A DNA stretch of 64,000 nucleotides, taken from the NCBI RefSeq assembly GCF_030014955.1, contig NZ_JAGRPV010000001.1, positions 1,178,001 through 1,242,000 on the forward strand, given 5' to 3'. The position numbers were made by a program, and so were the translations under genes. The notes beneath the pieces were generated by a model that made no database searches, was not told the DNA's origin, and was given only the letters and a program-made list of their open reading frames with translations. Every line of letters starts with the position of its first letter. Within the stretch, counting starts at the first letter, position 1. Below are positions 51,227 through 59,142 of this stretch, piece after piece. Source of the DNA: Cohnella hashimotonis (GTDB lineage Bacteria > Bacillota > Bacilli > Paenibacillales > Paenibacillaceae).

Positions 51227-52783
51227 TCAAATGACCTTCGTCGTCCAAGCTTCGCCGTTCCAGATATCCGTCGCGACCTCGCGGTAAAATTCGGGTTCGT
51301 GGCTGATGAGCAGGATGCTGCCCTTGTACGCCTTAAGCGCACGCTTCAGCTCTTCCTTAGCGTCGACGTCCAGGTGGTTCGTCGGTTCGTCGAGCACGAG
51401 CAGGTTGGACTCGCGGTTAATAAGCTTGCACAGCCTCACCTTGGCCTTCTCGCCGCCGCTCAGCACGGAGATGCGGCTCTCGATGTGCTTGGTCGTCAGG
51501 CCGCACTTGGCAAGCGCCGCCCGTACCTCGAACTGCGTCATCGAAGGAAACTCGCGCCATACCGACTCGATACAAGTGTCGTCCGCGCCGCCCTTGACCT
51601 CCTGCTCGAAATAGCCGGTGAACTGGTTGTCGCCGCGTTCGACGGCGCCCGCAAGCGCGGGAATCTCGCCTAGCAGGCTGCGCAGCAGCGTCGTCTTGCC
51701 GATGCCGTTGGCGCCGACGAGGGCGATCTTCTGGCCGCGCTCCATGAGCAGGTCGACCGGGCGGCTGAGCGGCTCGTCATAGCCGATGACGAGGCCCTTG
51801 GCTTCGAAGATGAGACGGCTCGAGGTCCGCGCTTCCTTGAAGTTGAACTCGGGCTTCGGCTTTTCCTTGGCGAGCTCGATGACGTCCATGGCGTCAAGCT
51901 TCTTCTGCCGCGACATCGCCATGTTCCGCGTGGACACGCGCGCCTTGTTCCGGGCGACGAAGTCCTTGAGGTCCGCGATCTCCTGCTGCTGCCGCTTGTA
52001 AGCCGACTCGAGCTGCGACTTTTTCGCTTCGTGCAGGGCCAGAAAGTTGTCGTAATCGCCGACGTAACGCGAGAGCTGCTGGTTTTCCATATGGTAAATG
52101 AGGTTGATGACGCTGTTAAGGAACGGAATATCGTGCGAGATGAGAATAAAGGCGTTCTCGTATTCCTGCAAATAGCGCTTCAGCCACTCGATGTGCTGTT
52201 CGTCCAGGTAGTTGGTGGGCTCGTCCAGCAGGAGGATGTCCGGCTTTTCCAGCAGCAGCTTCGCGAGCAGCACCTTCGTCCGCTGGCCGCCGCTCAGATC
52301 GTTGACGTCGCGTTCGAGGCCGATATCGGTCAAGCCCAGGCCACGCGCGATCTCCTCCACCTTGGCGTCGATCAGGTAGAAGTCGTTCGTGTTCAAAATG
52401 TCCTGAATCTCGCCGACCTCCTCGAGCAGACGCTCGAGCTCCTCGGGCTCCACGTCGCCCATCCGCTCGTACATGCCGTTCATCTCGGCTTCGAGATCGT
52501 TCAGATACTGGAAAGCTGTCTTCAGCGCATCGCGGATTGTCATGCCCTTTTGCAGCACCGAGTGCTGGTCGAGGTAGCCGACCCGCACCTTGCGCGCCCA
52601 TTCGACCTTGCCGGCGTCGGGCTCGAGCTTGCCCATCACGATGTTCATAAAGGTCGACTTGCCTTCGCCGTTGGCGCCGACGAGGCCGACATGCTCGCCC
52701 TTCAAGAGACGGAAGGACACGTCGTTAAAGATGGCGCGGTCGCCGAAGCCGTGGCTCAAGTTTTGCACGTTCAATATGCTCAT
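51227..52783 (-). CDS. ABC-F family ATPase (YfmM/YkpA/YbiT type)
   Basis: A 518-residue soluble protein with two ABC ATPase domains: Walker A GANGEGKST and GANGIGKTT, signatures LSGGQRTK and LSGGEKAK, and Walker B LLLDEPTNYLD and LVLDEPTNHLD. Between them is the P-site tRNA interaction motif region, a helical linker rich in Lys/Arg (QLESAYKRQQQEIADL). ABC-F proteins act on the ribosome rather than as transporters; the length and motifs fit the YfmM/YbiT branch rather than a drug-resistance branch. An AAAGGGGA site precedes the ATG. Confidence 0.92.
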   Translation of the reverse strand: MSILNVQNLSHGFGDRAIFNDVSFRLLKGEHVGLVGANGEGKSTFMNIVMGKLEPDAGKVEWARKVRVGYLDQHSVLQKGMTIRDALKTAFQYLNDLEAEMNGMYERMGDVEPEELERLLEEVGEIQDILNTNDFYLIDAKVEEIARGLGLTDIGLERDVNDLSGGQRTKVLLAKLLLEKPDILLLDEPTNYLDEQHIEWLKRYLQEYENAFILISHDIPFLNSVINLIYHMENQQLSRYVGDYDNFLALHEAKKSQLESAYKRQQQEIADLKDFVARNKARVSTRNMAMSRQKKLDAMDVIELAKEKPKPEFNFKEARTSSRLIFEAKGLVIGYDEPLSRPVDLLMERGQKIALVGANGIGKTTLLRSLLGEIPALAGAVERGDNQFTGYFEQEVKGGADDTCIESVWREFPSMTQFEVRAALAKCGLTTKHIESRISVLSGGEKAKVRLCKLINRESNLLVLDEPTNHLDVDAKEELKRALKAYKGSILLISHEPEFYREVATDIWNGEAWTTKVI

Positions 52784-52878
52784 GGGAATTCCCCTTTTGT
52801 ATCATGGTTGTATGGCGCTTTTGAGCACCAAGTACCATTATAGACGGCACAGGGGACATAGGGAAGAATTATTGATAG

Positions 52879-52911
52879 AAAAAAAGACAGCTTGGAAGGA
52901 GGCATCCAAGC
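52879..52911 (-). terminator. Terminator of the small membrane protein gene
   Basis: Minus-strand stem GCTTGGA / TCCAAGC (52911-52905, 52896-52890) followed by TGTC and seven Ts, directly downstream of the leftward gene ending at 52920. Confidence 0.7.
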
Positions 52912-52919
52912 GTTTAGCT

Positions 52920-53162
52920 TCATTTGCGACGCTGGCTTCGCGCGTTGTCCTCCAGCATGTTGGACACGCGCCGGAAAACAAGGGGCACCGCGGTGCTAAG
53001 ACCGATTGCTATCCATTCGCCGCTGCCTTTATGCTTGGCGACGGCATAGATCAAGGCGCTCATCAAAATGTCGTAGATTACGAACGCGCGAATCCGTGAT
53101 ACGGGAATGACGATCATCACATAAGGCTTTGCCGTATGCCGGACGGGGGCGGAATCGAGCAA
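52920..53162 (-). CDS. Small predicted membrane protein, 80 residues
   Basis: Not recognised by family. The TTG at 53162 is preceded by AGGAGT at 7 nt. Two mildly hydrophobic stretches are seen (AFVIYDILMSALIYAV and WIAIGLSTAVPLVF), with a basic C-terminus. Third-codon positions are GC-rich as in neighbouring genes, and a terminator follows, which is why I accept it as a gene. Its start region overlaps no other coding sequence; the HEPN gene diverges from it. Confidence 0.55.
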   Translation of the reverse strand: MLDSAPVRHTAKPYVMIVIPVSRIRAFVIYDILMSALIYAVAKHKGSGEWIAIGLSTAVPLVFRRVSNMLEDNARSQRRK

Positions 53163-53266
53163 GCCGGTCACTCCTCTCCATCGCGCTTGCAACGATCCAG
53201 CTTATTCGCGCGGGATTGTCCGCTATGATTGGTCGGACACGATCGGAGTTGAGCGGGGATTCCCGG

Positions 53267-54070
53267 ATGCGGTACAATGAGAAAATAGGCGATTGGCGCG
53301 ATTCCTTTTTTGCTGACTCGATATATGCCGCGCCGATGGAGGCCTTTATGCTGCGAGCTTTATTCGGCGAACCCCCTTACGATTGGGGAGGTCCGCTTCG
53401 GAATACGATTGACGCGATGGAGCGCTTTGCGCTGCTGATGCAAGAGCAAGGAGAAGGGGATTCGGTCGAGGCGGCACGGATCCGCAAGTATCAGATCTGG
53501 ACCGAGGGCCTGCTTCGCTCGCTGGACGAGCTGGAGTCGAGCCGATACGCGGCGCTTCGGTTCGCCAAGATGCTGAACGTGACCTCCTTCGAGGAGATGA
53601 CGCCGGAGGACCGGCTCAATTATTATAATCACATCTATTTTGACAAAAATGCGTTCATTCGCCTTTTCTCGGTGCTGGACAAGCTCGGTACGCTGATGAA
53701 TGAGTATTTGGAACTCGATACGGAGAATCGCGTGGAGAACCACTTCTCCTTCTTTTCAGTGCTGCGCAACATGCGTCACAACGGTCTGCACCCGGATCTG
53801 GCGGAGAAGCTTGAAGCCGTGTACGAGCCGCGGCGCGAGACGATGGGCCGGCTGCGCAGAAGGCGCAATATGGAGATTCATCAGATGAACGCCGAGCTCC
53901 AGGACGATCTGCTGCAGGTGCTGCACGTGAAGCGCGAACAGCCGCATCTCGAGAATATCGACGAGAACATGAACGATCTGAACGAGGGCTGGGAGCTTGT
54001 GTATCTGACGCTCGCGCTCGTTTTCAACCATATGTGCAAAAAGGCCAAGAAACAGGCGCATCACGCCTAA
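53267..54070 (+). CDS. Cthe_2314-type HEPN domain protein
   Basis: A mainly helical soluble protein (267 residues with this start) resembling the Cthe_2314 HEPN family. The sequence RHNGLH fits the RX4-6H motif that marks catalytic HEPN ribonucleases (about residue 171). The start is uncertain: the ATG at 53267 has a modest GGGGAT upstream and begins at the conserved-looking region; the frame stays open further up. No nucleotidyltransferase or other antitoxin partner is adjacent, so a toxin role is not supported. The SDR gene follows after 13 nt. Confidence 0.7.
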   Translation: MRYNEKIGDWRDSFFADSIYAAPMEAFMLRALFGEPPYDWGGPLRNTIDAMERFALLMQEQGEGDSVEAARIRKYQIWTEGLLRSLDELESSRYAALRFAKMLNVTSFEEMTPEDRLNYYNHIYFDKNAFIRLFSVLDKLGTLMNEYLELDTENRVENHFSFFSVLRNMRHNGLHPDLAEKLEAVYEPRRETMGRLRRRRNMEIHQMNAELQDDLLQVLHVKREQPHLENIDENMNDLNEGWELVYLTLALVFNHMCKKAKKQAHHA

Positions 54071-54083
54071 GGAGCGATCGCAA

Positions 54084-54881
54084 GTGGAGACGTTGAAGCT
54101 GGCAGGCAGAACGGCGCTCGTCACGGGCAGCGCCAAGGGGCTCGGCAGGCGGACCGCGCTCGAGCTGGCAAGTCTCGGCTGCGACGTGGCCGTTAACTAC
54201 GTGAACAGCCGCGAAGAGGCGCTGCGCGTCTGCGAAGAGATCGAGGCGATGGGCAGACGCGCCGTCGCCGTCCAGGCCGACATCGCCAAGACTGAGGATG
54301 CGGAGCGCCTGGTGCGGACGGTCGAGGAGCGCCTCGGCGGCGTCGACATTCTCGTCAACAGCGCTGGGCCGTTCATCCGCAAGCGCAAGCTGTTCGCCGA
54401 CTATACGGCCGAAGAGATCGACTTCCTGATGAACGGCAACCTGGTGGGGACGATGCATATGGATCTGCAAGTGCTGCCGGGCATGCGCGAGCGGGGCTGG
54501 GGACGCATCATCCACTTCGGCTTCGGGCATGCGGCCGAGGCGAGATCCTGGCCGCACCGGGCGGTCTACGCGGCAGCCAAGGTCGGGCTCGTCTCCTTCA
54601 CCAAGACGCTTGCCGTCGAGGAGGCATCGAGCGGCATCACGGTTAATATGATCTGCCCGGGGGACATCCGCGGCAGCTTCAAGGAGAAGGGCATCGCGGA
54701 CGCCGCAGGCGTGCTCGACGAGGAGTCTCCTCGCGGCCGTCCCGGCACCGGCGAGGACGTGGCGCGCGTCATCGGTTTCCTGTGCCTGCCTGAATCCGAC
54801 TTCGTCACGGGCAACACGATCGACGTTTCCGGCGGCCTGGACCCGATCAAGAGCAACGTGCGGCGCGCCAAGGACGAATGA
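54084..54881 (+). CDS. Short-chain dehydrogenase/reductase with altered active site
   Basis: A 265-residue SDR: the cofactor motif TGSAKGLG (residues about 15-22), NSAG, and Tyr-Lys in YAAAK. The active-site serine usually found 13 residues before the tyrosine is missing; that stretch reads IIHFGFGHAAEA. This suggests changed chemistry or a non-enzymatic role, though the fold is intact (ICPGDI and VTGNTIDVSGG follow). The GTG start has AAGGAG 9 nt upstream. It lies 13 nt after the HEPN gene and is probably co-transcribed with it. Confidence 0.85.
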   Translation: METLKLAGRTALVTGSAKGLGRRTALELASLGCDVAVNYVNSREEALRVCEEIEAMGRRAVAVQADIAKTEDAERLVRTVEERLGGVDILVNSAGPFIRKRKLFADYTAEEIDFLMNGNLVGTMHMDLQVLPGMRERGWGRIIHFGFGHAAEARSWPHRAVYAAAKVGLVSFTKTLAVEEASSGITVNMICPGDIRGSFKEKGIADAAGVLDEESPRGRPGTGEDVARVIGFLCLPESDFVTGNTIDVSGGLDPIKSNVRRAKDE

Positions 54882-54930
54882 AAAAAAGAAGCCCCGCACC
54901 GCCGGCGCTAGGCCGGACGAGCAGGGCTTC
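54881..54930 (-). terminator. Terminator of the NifU-like gene
   Basis: Read leftward, GAAGCCCTGC pairs with GCGGGGCTTC (54930-54921 with 54897-54888) around an inner GCCGGC-rich stem, ending in seven Ts. It overlaps the SDR stop codon. Confidence 0.8.
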
Positions 54931-54951
54931 GAACGTTCCCGTCAGGGAATA

Positions 54952-55206
54952 TTAGAATACTTGTACGACTTCCTCGATGCCTTCGACTTCCTCGAGCAGC
55001 GCGCGCTCGATGCCGGCCTTCAGCGTGATCGTGGAGCTCGGGCAGCTGCCGCAAGCGCCCATGAGGCGAAGCTTGACGATGCCGTCCTCTACGTCGACGA
55101 GTTCGACGTCGCCGCCGTCGCGCTGCAGGAACGGGCGCAACTTGTCGAGCACTTCGAGCACCTCGTCGTACTTCGTTGCTTCTTGAACGTTGTCACTCAC
55201 AATCAT
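54952..55206 (-). CDS. NifU C-terminal-domain Fe-S scaffold/carrier (YutI-like)
   Basis: An 84-residue single NFU domain with the Cys52-x-x-Cys55 motif in [20 protein letters not shown], preceded by [15 protein letters not shown]. Two monomers usually bridge one [4Fe-4S] cluster, which is passed to target proteins. B. subtilis YutI is the counterpart. It is divergent from the YuzB-like gene, and an NDH-2-like gene and an A-type Fe-S carrier gene lie within 5 kb, as in the yut region of B. subtilis. Confidence 0.93.
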   Translation of the reverse strand: MIVSDNVQEATKYDEVLEVLDKLRPFLQRDGGDVELVDVEDGIVKLRLMGACGSCPSSTITLKAGIERALLEEVEGIEEVVQVF

Positions 55207-55283
55207 CCACTCCCTTCTTCACAATATTATAATACAAATTGCGCGCGATTAAAATGGGATGTCTCCGGGAAAGGAGAATGGCG

Positions 55284-55550
55284 ATGAATATCGTTGAATT
55301 TTGCGTCAGCAACGCTCACCATGGCACCGACCGGCTCATCGACAAGCTGAACAAGCTGCCGGACCTGGAGACGATCGAATACGGTTGCCTGGGCAACTGC
55401 GGCGAATGTTACCTCTCTCCGTACGTGATGGTGAACGGCGCGACGGTCGTCGCCGAGACGGCTGAGGCGCTGTACGATGCAATCATGGAGGAGCTGGGCA
55501 GCCAGGACGAGCACCGCAGGGCGCTCGACAAGCTGCTGGACGATCTCTGA
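55284..55550 (+). CDS. YuzB-like DUF1450 protein
   Basis: An 88-residue protein of the DUF1450 family, with paired cysteines in the pattern EYGCLGNCGECYLSPYVMVNG (two adjoining segments, Cys about 35-42) and one more in EFCVSN. The layout resembles a thioredoxin-like ferredoxin fold that could bind a metal or Fe-S cluster; no function is established. The ATG at 55284 follows AAAGGAG. The neighbouring NifU-like and NDH-2-like genes match the B. subtilis yutI-yuzB-yutJ neighbourhood. Confidence 0.9.
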   Translation: MNIVEFCVSNAHHGTDRLIDKLNKLPDLETIEYGCLGNCGECYLSPYVMVNGATVVAETAEALYDAIMEELGSQDEHRRALDKLLDDL

Positions 55551-55571
55551 TCAGCCGTCCGGTTTCCGATT

Positions 55572-56633
55572 TTAGCCGAAATGGCGGCGGCTCTTCCAGA
55601 GCACGCCGCTCTTCAGCATGCGCGGCACGCGCCCCATGATCGGCGTATGGCCCATAATGCCGAAGCCGGATTTTTTGCCGAGCGAACCCAACGTTCCGCG
55701 CAATCTGATCTTGGGCAAATGAATGCCCTTGCCGTGCACCCGCGCGGACAGCACGTGCGCGACCTGCTTGCCCTGGGCTTGCGCGAGCTGCGCGCTCGGC
55801 GAGAAGGGCTGGCTCGAGCAGTCGCCGATGACGAACACGTTCGGCGCGTCCGGCATTTCGTGGTACTCGTTGACGACGAGCCGGCCAGCCTTGTCCTTCG
55901 CATATTCGAGCCGCTGAATAAGCTCGACCGGCTGGATGCCCGCGGTCCACACAATGACGTCCGAGGCGATGTCGCCGGTCGCCGTATGGATGACGCCTTC
56001 GCCGATGCTCGTCGTCGTGATATGGGACAGCATCTCGACGTTGTGTTCGCGGAACCAGTCGGCGACGAACGATTGAAGCTTGCCCGGGAAGCCGGACATG
56101 ACGCTTGGCCCGCGGTCCACGATCCGGATGTTGAGGTCCGGGCGGCTCTCGCGCAGCTCGGCTGCGACCTCGACGCCGCTAAGTCCGCCGCCGATGATCG
56201 AGATTTGTCCGTAAGGCGCCGTATTGTTCAGCATCTGATAAGTCTTGCGCGTGGCCGCAAGAGACTGGATGCTGCAGGCGAACTCCGCAGCGCCTTCGAT
56301 GCCGTGGTAGCTGTCGGTACAGCCCAGCGCAAGCACCAGGTAATCGTACGTCAGCGGATCGCGCTCCGCGAAGTTAACGCGGCGATCTGCCGGCGAGATG
56401 TCCGTCACCTCGCCGTGCACGATCTCAAGCTGCGGGTGCTTCGGGTATTCGACGCGAATATCCAGGTCGGACGACGTACCTGCAGCGAGCGCGTAGTACT
56501 CGGTTTTTAACCCCTGGAATGGCATGCGATCGACCAGAAGGATCCGCACGTCAGAGGGGAGTTTATCCTCAATCAGCTCGTTCACGAGCGTCAAACCGCC
56601 GTAGCCGCCGCCGAGAATGACGATATTGCTCAC
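55572..56633 (-). CDS. NDH-2-like NAD(P)H/FAD oxidoreductase (YutJ-like)
   Basis: A 353-residue two-dinucleotide-binding flavoprotein: FAD site ILGGGYGGL (residues 5-13), NADH site IIGGGLSGVE (about 148-157), and the second FAD contact NVFVIGDCS. It resembles type II NADH dehydrogenases, which pass electrons from NADH to menaquinone at the membrane without pumping protons. The C-terminus is shorter than in canonical Ndh, so membrane binding is uncertain. The GTG start has AAGGAG 9 nt upstream. mqnE lies 15 nt upstream on the same strand, forming a probable quinone-related operon. Confidence 0.9.
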   Translation of the reverse strand: MSNIVILGGGYGGLTLVNELIEDKLPSDVRILLVDRMPFQGLKTEYYALAAGTSSDLDIRVEYPKHPQLEIVHGEVTDISPADRRVNFAERDPLTYDYLVLALGCTDSYHGIEGAAEFACSIQSLAATRKTYQMLNNTAPYGQISIIGGGLSGVEVAAELRESRPDLNIRIVDRGPSVMSGFPGKLQSFVADWFREHNVEMLSHITTTSIGEGVIHTATGDIASDVIVWTAGIQPVELIQRLEYAKDKAGRLVVNEYHEMPDAPNVFVIGDCSSQPFSPSAQLAQAQGKQVAHVLSARVHGKGIHLPKIRLRGTLGSLGKKSGFGIMGHTPIMGRVPRMLKSGVLWKSRRHFG

Positions 56634-56648
56634 ATTAAACGACTCCTT

Positions 56649-57761
56649 CTATTCGTAGACCTTGACCTCGTTGTAAAGCGTATCGCGTTCTACCGGGATT
56701 CTACCCGCTCCCTTAATGAGCCAAACCAGGTCTTCCCGCGTGATTCCGGCCGGCGTGAGTGCACCGGCGGCATGGCTGATACGTTCCTTCACGATCGTCC
56801 CGTGTGCGTCGGAGGCGCCCATCGTGAGCGCCACTTGCGTAAGCTGCGTCCCGATATTAATGAAGTAGGCCTTGACGTGCTGGAAGTTGTCCAGCAGCAG
56901 ACGGCCGATCGCGATCGCTTTGAGATCGTCGAACGCGGAGTTGCGGCGGCGGATGCCCGCCTTCGGGCTCGTCGGCTGCATGGACAGCGGGATGAACACC
57001 TGGAACCCGCCTGTCTCGTCCTGCAGCTCGCGCAGCTGCAGCATATGCTGCACGCGTTCCTCGACCGATTCGACGGGGCCGTACAGCATCGTCGTAGGCG
57101 TCCGCATGCCGAGCTGATGGGCGGTACGATGGACCTCGAGGTATTCCGATATGCCTGCCTTTTCGACACGCATCTTGTCCCGGTATTGATCAGACAGAAT
57201 CTCCGCGCCGCCGCCGGTGAGCGACTCGAGGCCGACGTCCATCAGGCGCTTGAGCACGTCGCGGTAGGACAAACCCGAGATACGGGAATAAAAATCGATC
57301 TCCGCGGCCGTATAAGCCTTGATTGTCACCTGCGGGTAGCGCTCCTTGAGCGCGCGGATCGATTCTACGTAGTATTCGAAGGGGACATGCGGGTTATGAC
57401 CGCCGACAATATGGAATTCTCTGGCCGTAGGCGTGATGTGCTGATCGACGTACGCGAACATTTCCTCAGGCGACAGCGTATAAGCGCCCTCTTCGCCCTG
57501 GTCCTTGCGGAAGCTGCAGAAGGCGCAGTGAGATTCGCATACGTTGGTGAAATAAAGGCTCATGGTCTCGGTAAAATAAACCTTCTTGCCGTTCTTCTTC
57601 AGGTTGACTTCGTTAGCGAGTTGGCCGATCGTGAGCAGATCTTCGGATCGATACAGGTGGATGCCGTCCTCGAGGGACAGCCTCGCGCCGGAACGAACTT
57701 TGTCGGCAATCTCCGCCATGCGCCGGTCGGGATGCGTCGTTATGAGTGTCATGGAGAACAT
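56649..57761 (-). CDS. mqnE: Aminofutalosine synthase (radical SAM)
   Basis: About 370 residues. The radical SAM cluster motif Cys-x3-Cys-x2-Cys is in NVCESHCAFCSF; EFHIVGGHNPHVPFEYYVE, LTGGGAEILS and the C-terminal LTQVALTMGASDAHGT are typical of MqnE. The enzyme joins the enolpyruvyl-benzoate made by MqnA to the adenosyl group of SAM, an early step of the futalosine menaquinone route. GGAGGAGG lies just upstream of two ATGs (57761 and 57752); either could be used. MqnC, a related enzyme, is less likely from these motifs. Confidence 0.9.
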   Translation of the reverse strand: MFSMTLITTHPDRRMAEIADKVRSGARLSLEDGIHLYRSEDLLTIGQLANEVNLKKNGKKVYFTETMSLYFTNVCESHCAFCSFRKDQGEEGAYTLSPEEMFAYVDQHITPTAREFHIVGGHNPHVPFEYYVESIRALKERYPQVTIKAYTAAEIDFYSRISGLSYRDVLKRLMDVGLESLTGGGAEILSDQYRDKMRVEKAGISEYLEVHRTAHQLGMRTPTTMLYGPVESVEERVQHMLQLRELQDETGGFQVFIPLSMQPTSPKAGIRRRNSAFDDLKAIAIGRLLLDNFQHVKAYFINIGTQLTQVALTMGASDAHGTIVKERISHAAGALTPAGITREDLVWLIKGAGRIPVERDTLYNEVKVYE

Positions 57762-57885
57762 GACCTCCTCCGGATGGAATAGGATAGACACGCCTGCCAT
57801 GAATGGCACGGCGAGTTCGAGCAATAGTTTGTGAAAAAAGGAACATAAGAAAAAGATAAAAAACCTGTTTCAACACACTATTAGC

Positions 57886-57914
57886 ATTATAAGCCTCCGC
57901 AGAGTACAGGGCAA
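57886..57914 (-). promoter_or_regulatory. Sigma-A promoter of mqnE-ndh
   Basis: On the minus strand TTGCCC (57914-57909) and TATAAT (57891-57886) are exactly 17 nt apart, about 125 nt before the mqnE start. Confidence 0.65.
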
Positions 57915-57958
57915 TACATAACAGGTAGGTATATTTCATCCGAAAAGTGGGAATGACC

Positions 57959-57986
57959 TTGAATAATAAACAAATTATGGTACTGT
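57959..57986 (+). promoter_or_regulatory. Possible promoter of the 58.0-kb hypothetical gene
   Basis: TTGAAT and TACTGT separated by 16 nt, 37 nt before the start codon. Confidence 0.45.
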
Positions 57987-58023
57987 ATTAGAAGATCAAT
58001 CGAATAAAAGGGAGCCAATAAGA

Positions 58024-58491
58024 ATGACGAAACCCGATGTTCTGCCGCTTCAGGAATTGGAGCAGCTTGAGCAATCCGACATGATCGCAACGCTGCAACA
58101 ATACCGCGCAACCTACACGATCAAAGATCTGACGCAAGCTTGGGGGCTGAACAACCCGATTCAATATTATATGTGGCTTCGCAAGCATCAGATATATGAG
58201 CAGCTCGTGCGCCGGACCGATAAGTTCGAGCCGACCAAGGAGTGGAAGCGCACGCGGGATGCCGACGCCCAACATGGAGACGACAGGCGCGTCAAAGGTT
58301 TGCCGGCGGACCAGTTCCGCTACGGCATCGACACCGAGTCGACCGGGCCGGAGCTTGCGATGGTGTTCCGCAGACTTGCGGATTTTCTGGGCAACGAAGC
58401 GGGCAGCTTCCGCTGCAGGATCGAGCTCAAGGCGATCCAGATGCCGGCGGCCGCCCTGGCCGAGTGGAAGGACGAAGAACCGGGCGCGTGA
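58024..58491 (+). CDS. Conserved hypothetical protein, possibly DNA-binding
   Basis: A 155-residue soluble protein without a recognised family. Residues about 20-60 (IATLQQYRATYTIKDLTQAWGLNNPIQYYMWLRKHQIY in adjoining segments) could form a helix-turn-helix that resembles a sporulation or transposase-type HTH, but this is inferred only from helix pattern. The rest is charged. AAGGGAG lies before the ATG. The stop codon is inside its own terminator hairpin, and a long palindrome array follows. Confidence 0.65.
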   Translation: MTKPDVLPLQELEQLEQSDMIATLQQYRATYTIKDLTQAWGLNNPIQYYMWLRKHQIYEQLVRRTDKFEPTKEWKRTRDADAQHGDDRRVKGLPADQFRYGIDTESTGPELAMVFRRLADFLGNEAGSFRCRIELKAIQMPAAALAEWKDEEPGA

Positions 58492-58505
58492 GCGCCCGGT
58501 TTTTG
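58479..58505 (+). terminator. Terminator overlapping the stop codon of the 58.0-kb gene
   Basis: ACCGGGCGC / GCGCCCGGT nine-base stem with a GTGA loop that contains part of the stop codon, followed by five Ts. Confidence 0.93.
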
Positions 58506-58551
58506 ATTGCATCGAGATGGGCTGGGCCCAGCCGACGAGTGCTTAAGTCGC

Positions 58552-59100
58552 GCTGAGGCACGCATCGTGCACCATCATGGTGCACGAAAGCAGGGCTGCC
58601 TTGCATAGTCGTGCTGAGGCACGCATCGTGCACCATAATGGTTGCACGAAAGCAAGGAGGCCCCGCCCTAGTCGCGCTGAGGCGCGTATCGTGCACCATA
58701 ATGGTGCACGAAAGCAAGAAAGCCCCGCCCAGTCGCGCTGAGGCACGCATCGTGCACCATAATGGTGCACGAACGCAAGGAAGCTCGGCTCAAGTCGCGC
58801 TGAGGCACGCATCGTGCACCATAATGGTGCACGAACGCAAGGAAGCTCGGCTCAAGTCGCGCTGAGGCACGCATCGTGCACCATAATGGTGCACGAGCGC
58901 AAGGAAGCCCCGCCCCAGTCGCGCTGAGGCACGCATCGTGCACCATAATGGTGCACGAAAAATGGTGCACGAAAGCAAGGAACCCCGCTAAGTCGCGCTA
59001 AGGCATGCATCGTGCACCATTATGGTGCACGAAAGCAAGGAGGCCCCGCCCTAGTCGCGCTGAGGCGCGTATCGTGCACATAATATACAGTAACGCAACT
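58552..59100. repeat. Tandem palindrome array, about 62-nt period, nine units and a partial
   Basis: Units begin (GCTGAGGC or GCTAAGGC) at 58552, 58613, 58676, 58737, 58799, 58861, 58923, 58997 and 59059, the last degenerating after 40 nt. Each holds ACGCATCGTGCACC, a centre ATAAT or close variant, and GGTGCACGA, a near-perfect palindrome of about 20 bp. Spacing is 61-63 nt except one 74-nt unit. No gene or unique spacer lies inside. It separates two converging genes. Confidence 0.93.
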
Positions 59101-59142
59101 CCACTCCAAAGGCTCACAGATAAGCCGAAGGTCGCGCTACGC

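Noticed and set aside
53267-54070. A toxin-antitoxin system based on the HEPN protein
   Set aside because: No nucleotidyltransferase or other antitoxin gene is adjacent; only an SDR gene follows.
58543-58978. Short genes read from the 58.6-kb array
   Set aside because: They consist only of the translated repeat and occur in several frames at once; no start signal is present.
58552-59100. CRISPR array
   Set aside because: Same reasons: linkers are near-identical and no cas genes are present; the whole 62-nt unit is the repeat.
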